Assembly: GCA_018261905.1 (NCBI GenBank)
Contig: JAGTRU010000046.1
Coordinates: 1 to 35,232, forward strand
Length of the DNA stretch: 35,232 nt
Direction of reading: 5' to 3'
Origin: Pseudomonadota bacterium
GTDB taxonomy: Bacteria; Pseudomonadota; Gammaproteobacteria; Burkholderiales; Rhodocyclaceae
Below, one piece after another: positions 23,821 to 32,437 of the stretch; position 1 is the first letter of the stretch; each line of letters begins with the position of its first letter. Below the pieces are notes generated by a model that did not search any database, was not told the DNA's origin, and saw nothing but the letters and a program-made list of their open reading frames with translations. Made by a program: the position numbers and the translations under genes.

Positions 23821-24590
23821 CGCGGCAACCAGCCCAGGCCGGCCGTCGTCGTCGTCAGCGGCGTGTACTCGCAGCCGACCCAGCCGTCGTAACCGAGGCT
23901 GTCGAGCCGGGAAAACAAAAAGGGAAAGTTGATCTCGCCGGTCCCCGGCTCGTGGCGGCCGGGATTGTCGGCGATCTGGATATGGCCGATGTGCGGCAGC
24001 TTGGCTTCCAGGGTCCGCGCCAGATCGCCGGCGATGATCTGGGCGTGGTAGATGTCGTACTGGAGCTTGACGTTGGCGCGCTCGATCGCCGCCAGCAAGC
24101 GCCAGCCCTTGGCCATATCGTCCAGCCAGTAGCCCGGCATGTCGATCCGGCTGTTGATCGGTTCGATCATCAGCGTCACGCCGAAGGTCGCCAAACGATC
24201 GGCGGCATGGCGCAAGTTGGCGATGTAGGACGCTTCCAACTCGGCCTCGCCGACCCCGGCCGGGCGCAAGCCGGCCATGCAGTGCAGGCGCCGACAATCG
24301 AGCTGAATGGCGTACTCCAGGGCCTGCTCGACGCTTTCGGCAAACTCGCCGCGGCGCTCCGGCAGGCAGGCCAGGCCGCGCTCGCCGGCCGCCCAGTCGC
24401 CGCCCGGCAAGTTGAACAGCACCTGCTGCAGAGCGTTGTCGCGCAGCCACTCGGCAATCTCGCGGGGGGCCCAGGCGTAGGGAAAAAGATATTCGACGCC
24501 GGTGAATCCGGCAGCCGCCGCTTTTTTGAAACGCTCGGGAAACGAAACGTCGGTAAACAAAAAACTCAGGTTGGCGGCGAACTTTGGCAT
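23817..24590 (-). CDS. hyi: Hydroxypyruvate isomerase
   Basis: This 257-aa TIM-barrel enzyme interconverts hydroxypyruvate and tartronate semialdehyde. MPKFAANLSFLFTDVSF opens the family, and EPINSRIDMPGYWLDD near 145, YDIYHAQIIAGDL near 180, HIQIADNPGRHEPGTGEINF near 210 and GCEYTP near 245 carry the metal- and substrate-binding residues. An earlier in-frame ATG at 24638 exists, but ATG 24590 gives the conserved N-terminus. It is the first gene of a six-gene overlapping operon. Glyoxylate carboligase and tartronate semialdehyde reductase, its usual partners, are not in the window. Confidence 0.93.
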   Translation of the reverse strand: MPKFAANLSFLFTDVSFPERFKKAAAAGFTGVEYLFPYAWAPREIAEWLRDNALQQVLFNLPGGDWAAGERGLACLPERRGEFAESVEQALEYAIQLDCRRLHCMAGLRPAGVGEAELEASYIANLRHAADRLATFGVTLMIEPINSRIDMPGYWLDDMAKGWRLLAAIERANVKLQYDIYHAQIIAGDLARTLEAKLPHIGHIQIADNPGRHEPGTGEINFPFLFSRLDSLGYDGWVGCEYTPLTTTTAGLGWLPR

Positions 24591-24619
24591 GGCGACGACA
24601 GTCTTTGAGGTAGGCCAAA

Positions 24620-24627
24620 AGTATAAT
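24620..24627. promoter_or_regulatory. Overlapping divergent -10 elements (hyi operon / cobalamin adenosyltransferase)
   Basis: TATAAT (24622-24627) reads toward the adenosyltransferase gene, and on the opposite strand TATACT (24620-24625) reads toward hyi. Both -10 elements use the same bases in a 62-bp intergenic gap. The -35 elements are weak on both sides, which suggests activators or mutual exclusion. Confidence 0.45.
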
Positions 24628-24652
24628 CCGCCCACCACCAGGAGAGAGCACC

Positions 24653-25231
24653 GTGAGCGAAACTCAGCAAGAACGTCAGGGCAACCGTCTGTCGAAGATC
24701 ATCACCCGCACCGGCGACGCCGGCACCACCGGCCTCGGCGACGGCAGCCGGACGACCAAGGACAGCCTGCGCATCGACGCCATCGGCGAAGTCGACGAGC
24801 TGAATTCCGGCCTCGGCGTGCTGCTCTGCGAAGAGTTGCCGGACAACGTGCGGGCCGCGCTGCTCGACATCCAGAACGATCTCTTCGACCTCGGCGGCGA
24901 ACTCTGCCTGCCCGGCATGAGCCTCATCAAGGAAGCCCAGGTCGGCCGCCTCGAAGCCCAGGCCGAAGCCTTCAACGCCGACCTGCCGCGGCTCAAGGAA
25001 TTCATTCTGCCCGGCGGCACCCGCGCCGCCGCCCTCGCCCACCTCAGCCGCACCGTCTGCCGGCGCGCCGAGCGCGCCATGGTCCGCCTGCACCACGCCG
25101 AAAACCTGTCCGAGCCGGCCCGCCGCTACGTCAACCGGCTTTCCGACCTGCTCTTCATCCTCGGCCGGGCCCTCAACCGGGCCGGCGGCCGCGGCGACGT
25201 CCTCTGGCAGAAGGCCAAGAACGCCGAATAA
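24653..25231 (+). CDS. Cob(I)alamin adenosyltransferase (PduO/MMAB type)
   Basis: This 192-aa cytoplasmic enzyme transfers the adenosyl group of ATP to cob(I)alamin, making coenzyme B12. The ATP-binding N-terminus TRTGDAGTTGLGDGSR (residues about 19-34) is diagnostic. The helical core has DELNSGLG, LPGGTRAAALAHL, VCRRAERAMV and YVNRLSDLLFILGR, the last two holding the conserved Arg and Asp/Asn of the active site. The start is GTG 24653 with AGGAGAG 6 nt upstream. It stands alone on this strand; no B12-dependent enzyme is nearby. Confidence 0.93.
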   Translation: MSETQQERQGNRLSKIITRTGDAGTTGLGDGSRTTKDSLRIDAIGEVDELNSGLGVLLCEELPDNVRAALLDIQNDLFDLGGELCLPGMSLIKEAQVGRLEAQAEAFNADLPRLKEFILPGGTRAAALAHLSRTVCRRAERAMVRLHHAENLSEPARRYVNRLSDLLFILGRALNRAGGRGDVLWQKAKNAE

Positions 25232-25271
25232 GCGACCGACGGCCGGCCGCGTCGGCGGCCGAGCCGGTCGT
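25232..25271 (+). terminator. GC-rich nested hairpins after the adenosyltransferase gene
   Basis: CGACCG (25233-25238) pairs with CGGTCG (25265-25270), and inside it GGCCG (25245-25249) pairs with CGGCC (25256-25260). It follows the stop codon directly. There is no T-run, so this is only a possible terminator. Confidence 0.35.
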
Positions 25272-25380
25272 TGGCGGACCGCCCCCCGAATCGAGGAAAC
25301 CGCGGAATTATCGGCCGCCCCCTTCTCCTGTTGGCCCCGCTTCGGCTATGCTATTTGGCATAACATCATGGAGACCAGCA

Positions 25381-26202
25381 ATGCAACAACCCGCCTGCGC
25401 CACTCTGGCCATCAGCCTCGACCAGGGCATCGCCGAAATCCGCCTGAACCGCCCGGAGAAGTCCAACGCCATCAACGATCCCATGTGGCGCGGCCTGCGC
25501 CGCGCCTTCGAATGGGTCGATAGCACACCGGCGGCTCGCGTCGCGATCATTTCCGGGGCCGGCAAGAATTTCTGCGCTGGCATCGATCTCGCCATGCTCG
25601 GCAATCTGTCGGAGCAAATCGCCAATCCGGATGGGGCGCGTAGTCGGGAAGTCCTGCGCCACTTGATTCTCGATCTCCAGGACTGCCTTTCCAGCATCGA
25701 GCGCTGCCGCAAGCCGGTACTCGCCGCCATCCACGGCGCCTGCGTCGGCGGCGCGCTCGATCTGGTCACCTGCTGCGACATGCGCTATGCGGCGAGCGAT
25801 GCCTTTTTCTCGATCAAGGAAATCGACCTCGGCATGGTAGCCGACGTCGGCACCCTGCAACGCCTGCCCCGCCTGATCGGCGACGGCATGGCCCGCGAGC
25901 TCGCCTACACCGGACGCCAGATCGACGCCGGCGAAGCGGAAAGACTCGGCCTGACCAACCGCACGTTCGACTCAGCGGAAGCCCTGAACGCCGGGGTTCG
26001 CCAAACCGCCGCCGCGATCGCCGGCAAATCGCCGCTCGCCACCCGCGGTCTCAAGGAAGTGATGAATTACAGCCGCGAGCACAGCGTCGCCGACGGCCTC
26101 AATTACGTCGCCACCTGGAACGCCGCCATGCTGCTCTCGAACGATCTGCAGGAGTGCATGCGCGCCCAGGGCGCCCAGCGCGCGCCGCAGTTCGCCGACT
26201 AA
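25381..26202 (+). CDS. Enoyl-CoA hydratase/isomerase family, dienoyl-CoA isomerase-like
   Basis: This 273-aa crotonase-fold protein acts on acyl-CoA in fatty-acid breakdown. The oxyanion-hole segments are GKNFCAGIDL (near 62) and HGACVGGALDLVTCCD (near 120). The stretch FSIKEIDLGMVADVGTLQRLP (near 142-162) is characteristic of delta3,5-delta2,4-dienoyl-CoA isomerase (ECH1): Glu in KEIDLG and Asp in ADVGTLQ match the two acidic residues of that enzyme, rather than the Glu pair of enoyl-CoA hydratase. The start ATG 25381 follows ATGGAGACC, and the much longer upstream frame lies over the adenosyltransferase gene. No other beta-oxidation genes are adjacent, so the substrate is uncertain. Confidence 0.88.
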   Translation: MQQPACATLAISLDQGIAEIRLNRPEKSNAINDPMWRGLRRAFEWVDSTPAARVAIISGAGKNFCAGIDLAMLGNLSEQIANPDGARSREVLRHLILDLQDCLSSIERCRKPVLAAIHGACVGGALDLVTCCDMRYAASDAFFSIKEIDLGMVADVGTLQRLPRLIGDGMARELAYTGRQIDAGEAERLGLTNRTFDSAEALNAGVRQTAAAIAGKSPLATRGLKEVMNYSREHSVADGLNYVATWNAAMLLSNDLQECMRAQGAQRAPQFAD

Positions 26203-26209
26203 GCGGGGC

Positions 26210-27304
26210 TCACCGGCCGTAGCTGACGATGGCGGCCGGTATCTGCTCAAGCGAAATGGTCTGATCGGCAGCGCCGAGCTTGATCGCTTCCTTGGGCATG
26301 CCGAAGACGACGCAACTCGCCTCGTCCTGGGCGATGGTCCGACTGCCGGCATCGTGCATTTCCTTCATGCCGCGCGCCCCATCGTCGCCCATGCCGGTCA
26401 TGATGATGCCCAGGGCGTTGGCTCCGGCGAATTTCGCCACCGAACGGAAGAGCACGTCGACCGAGGGCTTGTGGCGATTGACCAGCGGCCCGTCGGTCAC
26501 TTCGACGACGTACTGGGCGCCGTTACGCTTCAGCATCATGTGCCGGCCCCCGGGAGCGATGAGCGCCCGCCCGGGGATCACCCGGTCACCGTTCCTGGCT
26601 TCGCGGACTTCGATCTGACAGAGACCATTCAGCCGTTCGGCAAACATGGCGGTGAATTTTTCCGGCATGTGCTGAACAATGACGATCCCCAGGCAGGTCG
26701 CCGGCAGCTTAGTGAGCACCACCTCCAAGGCCTGCGTGCCGCCGGTCGAGGTGCCGATCGCCACGAGCTGATCGGTCGTCCGCTCGAGGGCCCGACTGCC
26801 CGCCGCACTGGCGCTGAGCATGGCATCGGCCGTCAGCTTCGGCGCATCGAGCGGCCGGCGCACCGGCTGCGCCGCACTGCCGCTATGTACCGCCCGCAGA
26901 TTGGCGCGGGCCGCGCTGCGCACGGCCTGGACGATATCGTTGGAGGCATCTTCGAGGAAACTCTTCAGCCCGATCTTCGGTTTGGTGATGATGGCGATGG
27001 CCCCGGCCGCCAGCGCTTCGAAAGTCGCCTGCGCTCCCTGCTCGGCGAGCGACGAGCAAACGACAACCGGCGTCGGATGTTCGGCCATGATTTTCTTGAG
27101 GAAGGTGATCCCGTCCATGCGCGGCATTTCGATATCGATCACCAGCACGTCCGGCCACTGGCTCTGCATTTTCTGCAAGGCGAACAGCGGGTCGGAAGCG
27201 GTGCCGATGACCTCGATGCCGGCGTCGCTGCTCAGCGCCTGGGCCACCACCTGACGCACCAGCGCGGAGTCATCGACGATCATTACCTTGATTTTGTCAG
27301 CCAT
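26210..27304 (-). CDS. cheB: Chemotaxis methylesterase/glutamine deamidase CheB
   Basis: This 364-aa response regulator removes methyl groups from chemoreceptors. The receiver domain has D11/D12 and acceptor D57 (VLVIDIEMPRMDG). After a variable linker (about 130-165) the methylesterase domain has the catalytic Ser in IGTSTGGTQAL, His in VQHMPEKFT and Asp in MTGMGDDGARG. ATG 27304 begins the conserved ADKIKVMIVDDS and overlaps the cheD end by 8 nt; the upstream frame lies inside cheD. The gene ends 7 nt from the convergent crotonase gene, with no terminator seen between. Confidence 0.96.
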   Translation of the reverse strand: MADKIKVMIVDDSALVRQVVAQALSSDAGIEVIGTASDPLFALQKMQSQWPDVLVIDIEMPRMDGITFLKKIMAEHPTPVVVCSSLAEQGAQATFEALAAGAIAIITKPKIGLKSFLEDASNDIVQAVRSAARANLRAVHSGSAAQPVRRPLDAPKLTADAMLSASAAGSRALERTTDQLVAIGTSTGGTQALEVVLTKLPATCLGIVIVQHMPEKFTAMFAERLNGLCQIEVREARNGDRVIPGRALIAPGGRHMMLKRNGAQYVVEVTDGPLVNRHKPSVDVLFRSVAKFAGANALGIIMTGMGDDGARGMKEMHDAGSRTIAQDEASCVVFGMPKEAIKLGAADQTISLEQIPAAIVSYGR

Positions 27305-27821
27305 AAGTATTCCGGATGTAAGCATTGGACCCTTCGGGGAAGGCCAGCCAGACGTGGCCGCTCCGCAGGTCGAAAAACAGTTTTCGCCGCCCGTTGCCGC
27401 CGACGTGCTGGGCAATTAGAGCGACCTTGTTGGCGGCCAGCAGTTCCCGGCCGCGCTCGATATTGCGTGCGCCAATTTCCATCGTCCCCCCGAGCCCGTT
27501 GTTGAACATGCAGCCGCCGCCAAACAGCTTGGCCTGGTAGTCACGCGGACGAGTCCCGGCGGCCGCCACACTCTGCCAGAATAGCGCCAGGGCGTCGTCG
27601 GCGTAGCGGCCATCAAGCACGGCCGGGGGCGAGTGGCCGACCTTAACCCGGCGCTCGGCCAGCATATAGTGGCACATACCACCGATACGGCGCTGGGGAT
27701 GCCACAGGGTAATCGAAACGCAGGAGCCGAGCAGGGTCGAAATCCGGGTGTGGCCGCCACCAAAGAAAAAGTCTCCCGGATTGAGGAAGACCTCCGCCAG
27801 CGGATCGGCGACGCCACTCAT
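27297..27821 (-). CDS. cheD: Chemoreceptor glutamine deamidase CheD
   Basis: This 174-aa deamidase converts receptor Gln to Glu and in some species tunes CheC activity. The catalytic Cys34 (LLGSCVSITLWHP) and His51 (GGMCHYML) keep the 17-residue spacing known from Thermotoga CheD, with S28/T29 near the third position. KLFGGGCMFN and VGGNGRRKLFFDLRSGHVW are family motifs. ATG 27821 was chosen because it overlaps the cheR stop by 4 nt and gives the normal length. The gene order cheR-cheD-cheB is common in betaproteobacteria. Confidence 0.95.
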   Translation of the reverse strand: MSGVADPLAEVFLNPGDFFFGGGHTRISTLLGSCVSITLWHPQRRIGGMCHYMLAERRVKVGHSPPAVLDGRYADDALALFWQSVAAAGTRPRDYQAKLFGGGCMFNNGLGGTMEIGARNIERGRELLAANKVALIAQHVGGNGRRKLFFDLRSGHVWLAFPEGSNAYIRNTYG

Positions 27822-28633
27822 GGTTTGCGATAAATGGTCGGGCGGACCGTTGCCAGCGGACCGATGTTCAGGCCATTCAGCGTTTCCGAGTGGCCGATGA
27901 TCAGGTGGCCGCCGCTGCGTAGGCGGGGCAGCAGGTGATTGACCACCTTGGCCTTGGTTTCCGCATCGAAATAGATCATCACATTGCGCAGGAAAATGAC
28001 GTCGAAATCGCCGATATCGGCGGTGATCGGCAGCGTCAGGTTGATCTGGAGAAAACGCGTGCGCTTGCGCAACTCGGGGGCGATGAGAAAAGTGCCGGCA
28101 TTCGAGCGGACCCCTTTCAGGCAGTACTTCTGCAAAAAAGCCGGCGGAATGCCTTCGGTACGGGCCAGCGAGTAATGCCCGGTCGCCGCTTTTTCCAGCA
28201 CCCGCGTGCTGATGTCCGAACCGACCACCTCCCACAGCGTATCCGGCAGACTGTCGGCCAGCACCATGGCCAGCGTGTAGATTTCCTCACCGCTCGAACT
28301 GGCGGCGCTCCAGACGCGAAAGCTGCCGCCCCCCTTGCGCTTGGCGATGATTTCGTCGCGCAGGAATTCGAAGTGCTTCGGTTCCCGGAAAAAATAGGTT
28401 TCGTTGGTGGTCAGCATATCCACCATCGTCTGCATCTCTTCCGGATGTTGGCCGCTGGCCAGCATCCGGTAGTACTGGGTAAAGGTGGAGAACTCGTATT
28501 GCTTCAGGCGCCGCGTCAGGCGCCCGACCAGCAGAACCTTCTTGGCATCGCTCAGGCTGATCCCGGCGATTTTGTAGATCAGGCGCTGGAACAGGGTGAA
28601 TTCCTGATGGGTGATGGGACTGGGTTCGGCCAT
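27818..28633 (-). CDS. cheR: Chemotaxis methyltransferase CheR
   Basis: This 271-aa enzyme transfers methyl groups from SAM to receptor glutamates. The N-terminal helical domain (about 8-70) is followed by TTNETYFFREP (near 74) and the SAM-binding VWSAASSSGEEIYTLAM (about 107-123), where the usual CSTGEE reads SSSGEE. DVIFLRNVMIYFD (near 212) and GGHLIIGHSETL follow. It is the first gene of the cheR-cheD-cheB unit. The 175-bp gap upstream, to the hemerythrin stop, contains a TTATTAT -10-like block but no clear -35 and no FliA-type promoter that I can see. Confidence 0.95.
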   Translation of the reverse strand: MAEPSPITHQEFTLFQRLIYKIAGISLSDAKKVLLVGRLTRRLKQYEFSTFTQYYRMLASGQHPEEMQTMVDMLTTNETYFFREPKHFEFLRDEIIAKRKGGGSFRVWSAASSSGEEIYTLAMVLADSLPDTLWEVVGSDISTRVLEKAATGHYSLARTEGIPPAFLQKYCLKGVRSNAGTFLIAPELRKRTRFLQINLTLPITADIGDFDVIFLRNVMIYFDAETKAKVVNHLLPRLRSGGHLIIGHSETLNGLNIGPLATVRPTIYRKP

Positions 28634-28808
28634 TGAGATAAATCGTTCCTGGTTGTGCTGGGTAGTCTGTTCGCGACTTAGCTTGCCGCGTCGCTCGGCA
28701 CTATGCGAATAATAAGCTGAGCGCCGACCGGATTGGCGAGCATTCCTCGGTCGACATGCCGGCCCGATTTACCGGTTAAAAACCATCGACTCTTTTTTCC
28801 CCACGCTG

Positions 28809-29249
28809 TTAACCGTCTGGCGCCAAGGCGCGGGCCCCGACGAACTGCCCCAACTCCTTGTCGACACTCTGAATATGGTGAATCAACCAGGCTTCGAGGA
28901 AGGGCAGCAGCTCGCTCTCGACACCCTTTTTGCCAAGGCGCACTTCGTCGCGTAGCGCGACAACCCGCTCCGAGAAATAGCGATGCCGGGCCAGGTGATT
29001 CTCATAGTCCCCCGGCGCCGCAATAAAGTAGCCAGACTGCTGCATCAAGCGCTCCTCGGCCGCAAAGTGATAGATCGCGTAAGCCAGCAGGTCACGTGTC
29101 ATCCGCTCGAATTGCGCGGTGCCCGAATCGCCGCTTAACATGACCTGAGCTTCGCTCAGAATATCCACCAGAACCCGGTGCTGCAAATCGATCTCGGCCA
29201 CTCCGGTGAGCAGGGAGTCAGTCCATACCAGGGGGACGGAATTAGCCAT
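28809..29249 (-). CDS. Bacteriohemerythrin
   Basis: This 146-aa protein has the hemerythrin four-helix bundle that binds O2 at a non-heme diiron site. The ligands are visible as H24 in EIDLQHRVL, H and E in YHFAAEERLM, the NHLARHRYF histidines and H/D in WLIHHIQSVDKEL. Bacterial hemerythrins act as O2 carriers or sensors and are often linked to chemotaxis or c-di-GMP proteins. ATG 29249 has AAGGAG 6 nt upstream; an earlier in-frame ATG at 29390 lies inside the preceding gene. It lies 29 nt after the GGDEF/EAL gene and is probably on the same transcript. Confidence 0.93.
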   Translation of the reverse strand: MANSVPLVWTDSLLTGVAEIDLQHRVLVDILSEAQVMLSGDSGTAQFERMTRDLLAYAIYHFAAEERLMQQSGYFIAAPGDYENHLARHRYFSERVVALRDEVRLGKKGVESELLPFLEAWLIHHIQSVDKELGQFVGARALAPDG

Positions 29250-29278
29250 ACCTTTTTCTCCTTGGTAACGCCGGACGC

Positions 29279-32200
29279 TCAGACAAGGCCAATATCGCTT
29301 GCCGAGTGCGGGGCGAATTCCCTGAACCAGCGCAAAAAATCCGCCGCCGGCATTGGCCGCGCCAGCGCATAACCCTGCATCACGTGACAACCCAGCGCCA
29401 GCAAGCGCTCAATATGGGCTGGCGTTTCCACGCCTTCAGCGACAACGGTGCGACCAAATGCCCGACTCATGCCGATTACTGCTTCGACGATGGCAAGGTC
29501 TTCGGACCGTGTCAGCATTTGGCGGACAAAGGACTGGTCAATCTTGATTTCGGTGACAGGCAGATGCCGGAGGTGGGCGAGAGTCGAATAGCCGGTCCCA
29601 AAATCGTCAAGCGAAAAAGTCACGCCGAATCTGCCACAGTCATTGATTACCTGGCGAATGGTATCGAGATCTTTCAGGGCGGCGGTTTCGACGATCTCGA
29701 TCTGCAGACAATCCGGCCCGACCTCGGGAAATTGCGCCAGACTGGCGGCGAGCGCTTCGGCAAAACCGGGGTGCAGCAATTGGCGGACGAAAGCATTGAC
29801 GCTGAGCCGCAATTTGATGCCGGCCCGCCGCCACAATACGAGCTGGGACAGCGCCTCATTGATCACCCAGGCGCCGACCGGGAGGGCAAGATCGGCATCC
29901 TCGATGAGCGGAATGAACTCGGCCGGCGACAATAGACCCAGGGTCGGATGCTGCCAGCGAATCAGCGCCTCGGCGCCAACGACTTGCCGCCGCCAGCAAT
30001 CGACCTTGGGCTGATAGTGCAGGCGGAACTGCCCAGAGGCTAATGCCTCGGCGATGCTCCGCAGGGTCGCGTGGCGTGCCTCAATACGTTGTTCGAGGGA
30101 GGCATCGAACATCTGGTAACGGTTTTTACCGGCCTGCTTGGCGATGTACATGGCATGATCGGCATGGCAAACCAGGGTATCGGGATCGACAAAATCATCG
30201 GGAAACAGCGTCACTCCGATACTCGCCGAAATCCCGCCCTGTTCGCTGCCCTCCACCTCGTAGGTGGCAGCAACAGTCCGCAGTAGACGCTCAAGCGCCC
30301 CCCGGCACTCCTCGTCGCCGGCCAGACTGGAGAGCACGACGACAAACTCATCCCCGCCCAGCCTGGCCACCGTGTCACCGCCCCGGACCCCCGCCATCAG
30401 CCGGTTGGCCACTTCAACCAGCAACTGATCTCCGGCTTGATGCCCGAAGCGGTCGTTAATCTGTTTGAAGCCGTCAAGATCGAGATAACACACCGCGATA
30501 CGGGTGCCGGCCCGCTGATTTTGGGCAATGGCCTGACGCAGGCGGTCGCCGAGCAGCAGACGGTTGGGCAGCCCGGTCAGCGGGTCATGGTGGGCGATCC
30601 GTTCCAGGTGCTGGGCATACTGCTTCTGCGCCGTGATGTCATGAAAACTGACGATCACGCACGGTTCGCCGTCCATTTCCACCGCTTTGACGAATAATTG
30701 AACGATGACGACGGAGCCATCCTTGCGCCGCAACGGTGCTTCAAAACCAAGGGCGCCGGTTTCCAGCGCAATCGACTCCATCCAGCGCTGCTGATGCGCC
30801 GGATCGACCCAGAGTTCAATGCCAACGGCGAAGGTACTCCGCCCGACAATATCATCAGAGCGATGACCGAAAAATTCGACGAAGCTCCGGCTAACTTCCA
30901 GCACACTGCCATCGGCCAGGCGAATCAAAGCCATTGGATCCGGCGTCAAGCTAAAAATCGCGGCAAATTTTGCTTCAGACTTACGCAGTGCCAGTTCTCC
31001 CGCCAGTCGTTCGCTGATGTCGTGCGCGATCGACATCGAGTAGCGCTGGTCGTCAAGGGAGAATTCACTGGTATTGATCTCGATCGGAATCAGGCGACCA
31101 TCCCGATGACGGTGCAAAGACTCGAACTGGCCACGGCCGACGCTCCGGAGACGGCGCGCCATAGTTGTATCGGAGCCGAGAAGTCCGGGGGAGAGGATGG
31201 CATTGATGTCGGCAATCGACATCTTGCGCAATTCGTCGCCGGAGTAACCCAACGCCAGCTCCGCTGCGTGGTTGGCATAGAGAATCTGCCCCATGTCATC
31301 CAGCCAATAGACCGACTCCCGGGTCGTCTCCAGCGCTTGCATGGCCATTTGCAAGCGTCTCTCGTCACGGTGCCGGTCGATGACGATGCTCGCCAAATTG
31401 GCCGCGAGTACAAGGCTGTCTAAATGGTGCGCATCGGGCCTGGCCGGCAGCCGCGAGTAGATGGCGAAGGTGGCCACCACCCGACCTTGCGGATCGAACA
31501 CCGGCTGCGACCAGCAGGCGCATATCCCGGCGCTCACCACCTGATCGCGATAGGCTGCCCAGTAAGGATGTTGTTGGAGGTCATCAACAATCACCCGTTC
31601 GCCACGAAACGCCGCGGTACCGCAGGAACCGACACCTTCACCGATGAGCTGGTGGGCGCAGGCCGCACGTAAGGTCTCCGGCAAGTTCGGTGCAGCCCCC
31701 AGGCGCAAGCGCCCCTCGTCATCCACCAGCATGATCGCGGCTAGGCTGCCGGGCAGTTCTGCTTCGACGTCGAGCGCCAAGGCTTCGAGCAAGGCGGGCA
31801 GTTTCTGACCGCGGGCCAGCTTTTCCAGGATATTGCCACGCAGCCGGTTGCAGGCCTCGCGCCATTTACGCTCCGAAATATCGCTGTTGATGCCGACAAT
31901 CCGCTGCACCACGCCCGCTTCGTCACGCACGGTGATCCGGCCACGGCCATGCAGCCAGCACCAGTCGCCAGCCTTGGTGCGCATCCGAAACTCGAAACTG
32001 AAGGGCTTGTCATCCGGCGCGTTGGTGGCCTCCTCTAGTGTCCGATAGGCCACCGGCAGGTCGTCGGGATGAACGAGGGATAACCAGGTCGCCTGATCGG
32101 CGGCGAATTCGCCCGGGCTATAGCCCAGCATCGTGTAATAAGTCGGACTGAACTCGATCAGGTTGCTCACCGGATCCCATTGCCACAGGCTGGTATTGCT

Positions 32201-32437
32201 GGCTTCCAGCACCACTTCCAGGCGTTCCTGTCGGGACCGTAGTTCCTCGGTGCGACTCCGCACCTGCTCTTCAAGGATCAGCGTGGTCTGAAACAGGTTG
32301 AAGTCGGAACCCTGACCACTGGCACACCTTTCGGCGCGATCCATCAAGGCCCGGATGATCTTGTTGAGGCGAACGATTTCGTCCTGCAAGGCCAATTCGC
32401 CGGGGCACGAGTCCGATCGCCGCAAATCAGCCATCAT
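29279..32437 (-). CDS. PAS-GAF-PAS-PAS-GGDEF-EAL c-di-GMP signalling protein
   Basis: This 1052-aa cytoplasmic protein has a short coiled coil (about 15-72), PAS/PAC (about 72-192), GAF (about 205-360), two more PAS/PAC units (about 368-488 and 492-615), GGDEF (about 625-790) and EAL (about 798-1040). The GGDEF motif is intact (RLGGDEF, near 693) with an RGGD inhibitory site 5 residues before it. The EAL domain has EALIRW (near 823), EIVETAAL, DDFGTGYST, KIDQSFV and VVAEGVET, so both synthase and phosphodiesterase activity are possible. No membrane segment is present. The ATG overlaps the FIST gene stop by 4 nt, which suggests that FIST supplies an input. Confidence 0.94.
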   Translation of the reverse strand: MMADLRRSDSCPGELALQDEIVRLNKIIRALMDRAERCASGQGSDFNLFQTTLILEEQVRSRTEELRSRQERLEVVLEASNTSLWQWDPVSNLIEFSPTYYTMLGYSPGEFAADQATWLSLVHPDDLPVAYRTLEEATNAPDDKPFSFEFRMRTKAGDWCWLHGRGRITVRDEAGVVQRIVGINSDISERKWREACNRLRGNILEKLARGQKLPALLEALALDVEAELPGSLAAIMLVDDEGRLRLGAAPNLPETLRAACAHQLIGEGVGSCGTAAFRGERVIVDDLQQHPYWAAYRDQVVSAGICACWSQPVFDPQGRVVATFAIYSRLPARPDAHHLDSLVLAANLASIVIDRHRDERRLQMAMQALETTRESVYWLDDMGQILYANHAAELALGYSGDELRKMSIADINAILSPGLLGSDTTMARRLRSVGRGQFESLHRHRDGRLIPIEINTSEFSLDDQRYSMSIAHDISERLAGELALRKSEAKFAAIFSLTPDPMALIRLADGSVLEVSRSFVEFFGHRSDDIVGRSTFAVGIELWVDPAHQQRWMESIALETGALGFEAPLRRKDGSVVIVQLFVKAVEMDGEPCVIVSFHDITAQKQYAQHLERIAHHDPLTGLPNRLLLGDRLRQAIAQNQRAGTRIAVCYLDLDGFKQINDRFGHQAGDQLLVEVANRLMAGVRGGDTVARLGGDEFVVVLSSLAGDEECRGALERLLRTVAATYEVEGSEQGGISASIGVTLFPDDFVDPDTLVCHADHAMYIAKQAGKNRYQMFDASLEQRIEARHATLRSIAEALASGQFRLHYQPKVDCWRRQVVGAEALIRWQHPTLGLLSPAEFIPLIEDADLALPVGAWVINEALSQLVLWRRAGIKLRLSVNAFVRQLLHPGFAEALAASLAQFPEVGPDCLQIEIVETAALKDLDTIRQVINDCGRFGVTFSLDDFGTGYSTLAHLRHLPVTEIKIDQSFVRQMLTRSEDLAIVEAVIGMSRAFGRTVVAEGVETPAHIERLLALGCHVMQGYALARPMPAADFLRWFREFAPHSASDIGLV

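Noticed and set aside
21107..23892. Long plus-strand ORFs opposite glcD and gckA
   Set aside because: Shadow frames of the minus-strand operon.
24502..25380. Upstream extension of the crotonase frame
   Set aside because: It overlaps the adenosyltransferase gene in another frame; the crotonase fold starts after ATG 25381.
26203..29278. FliA (sigma-28) promoters for the chemotaxis genes
   Set aside because: A GCCGATAA-like block occurs on the minus strand near 25308, but it lacks the upstream TAAAGTTT half at the right distance and is not placed before a che gene.
31741..32013. Separate small gene inside the GGDEF/EAL gene
   Set aside because: Out-of-frame shadow of the PAS/GAF region with no start signal.
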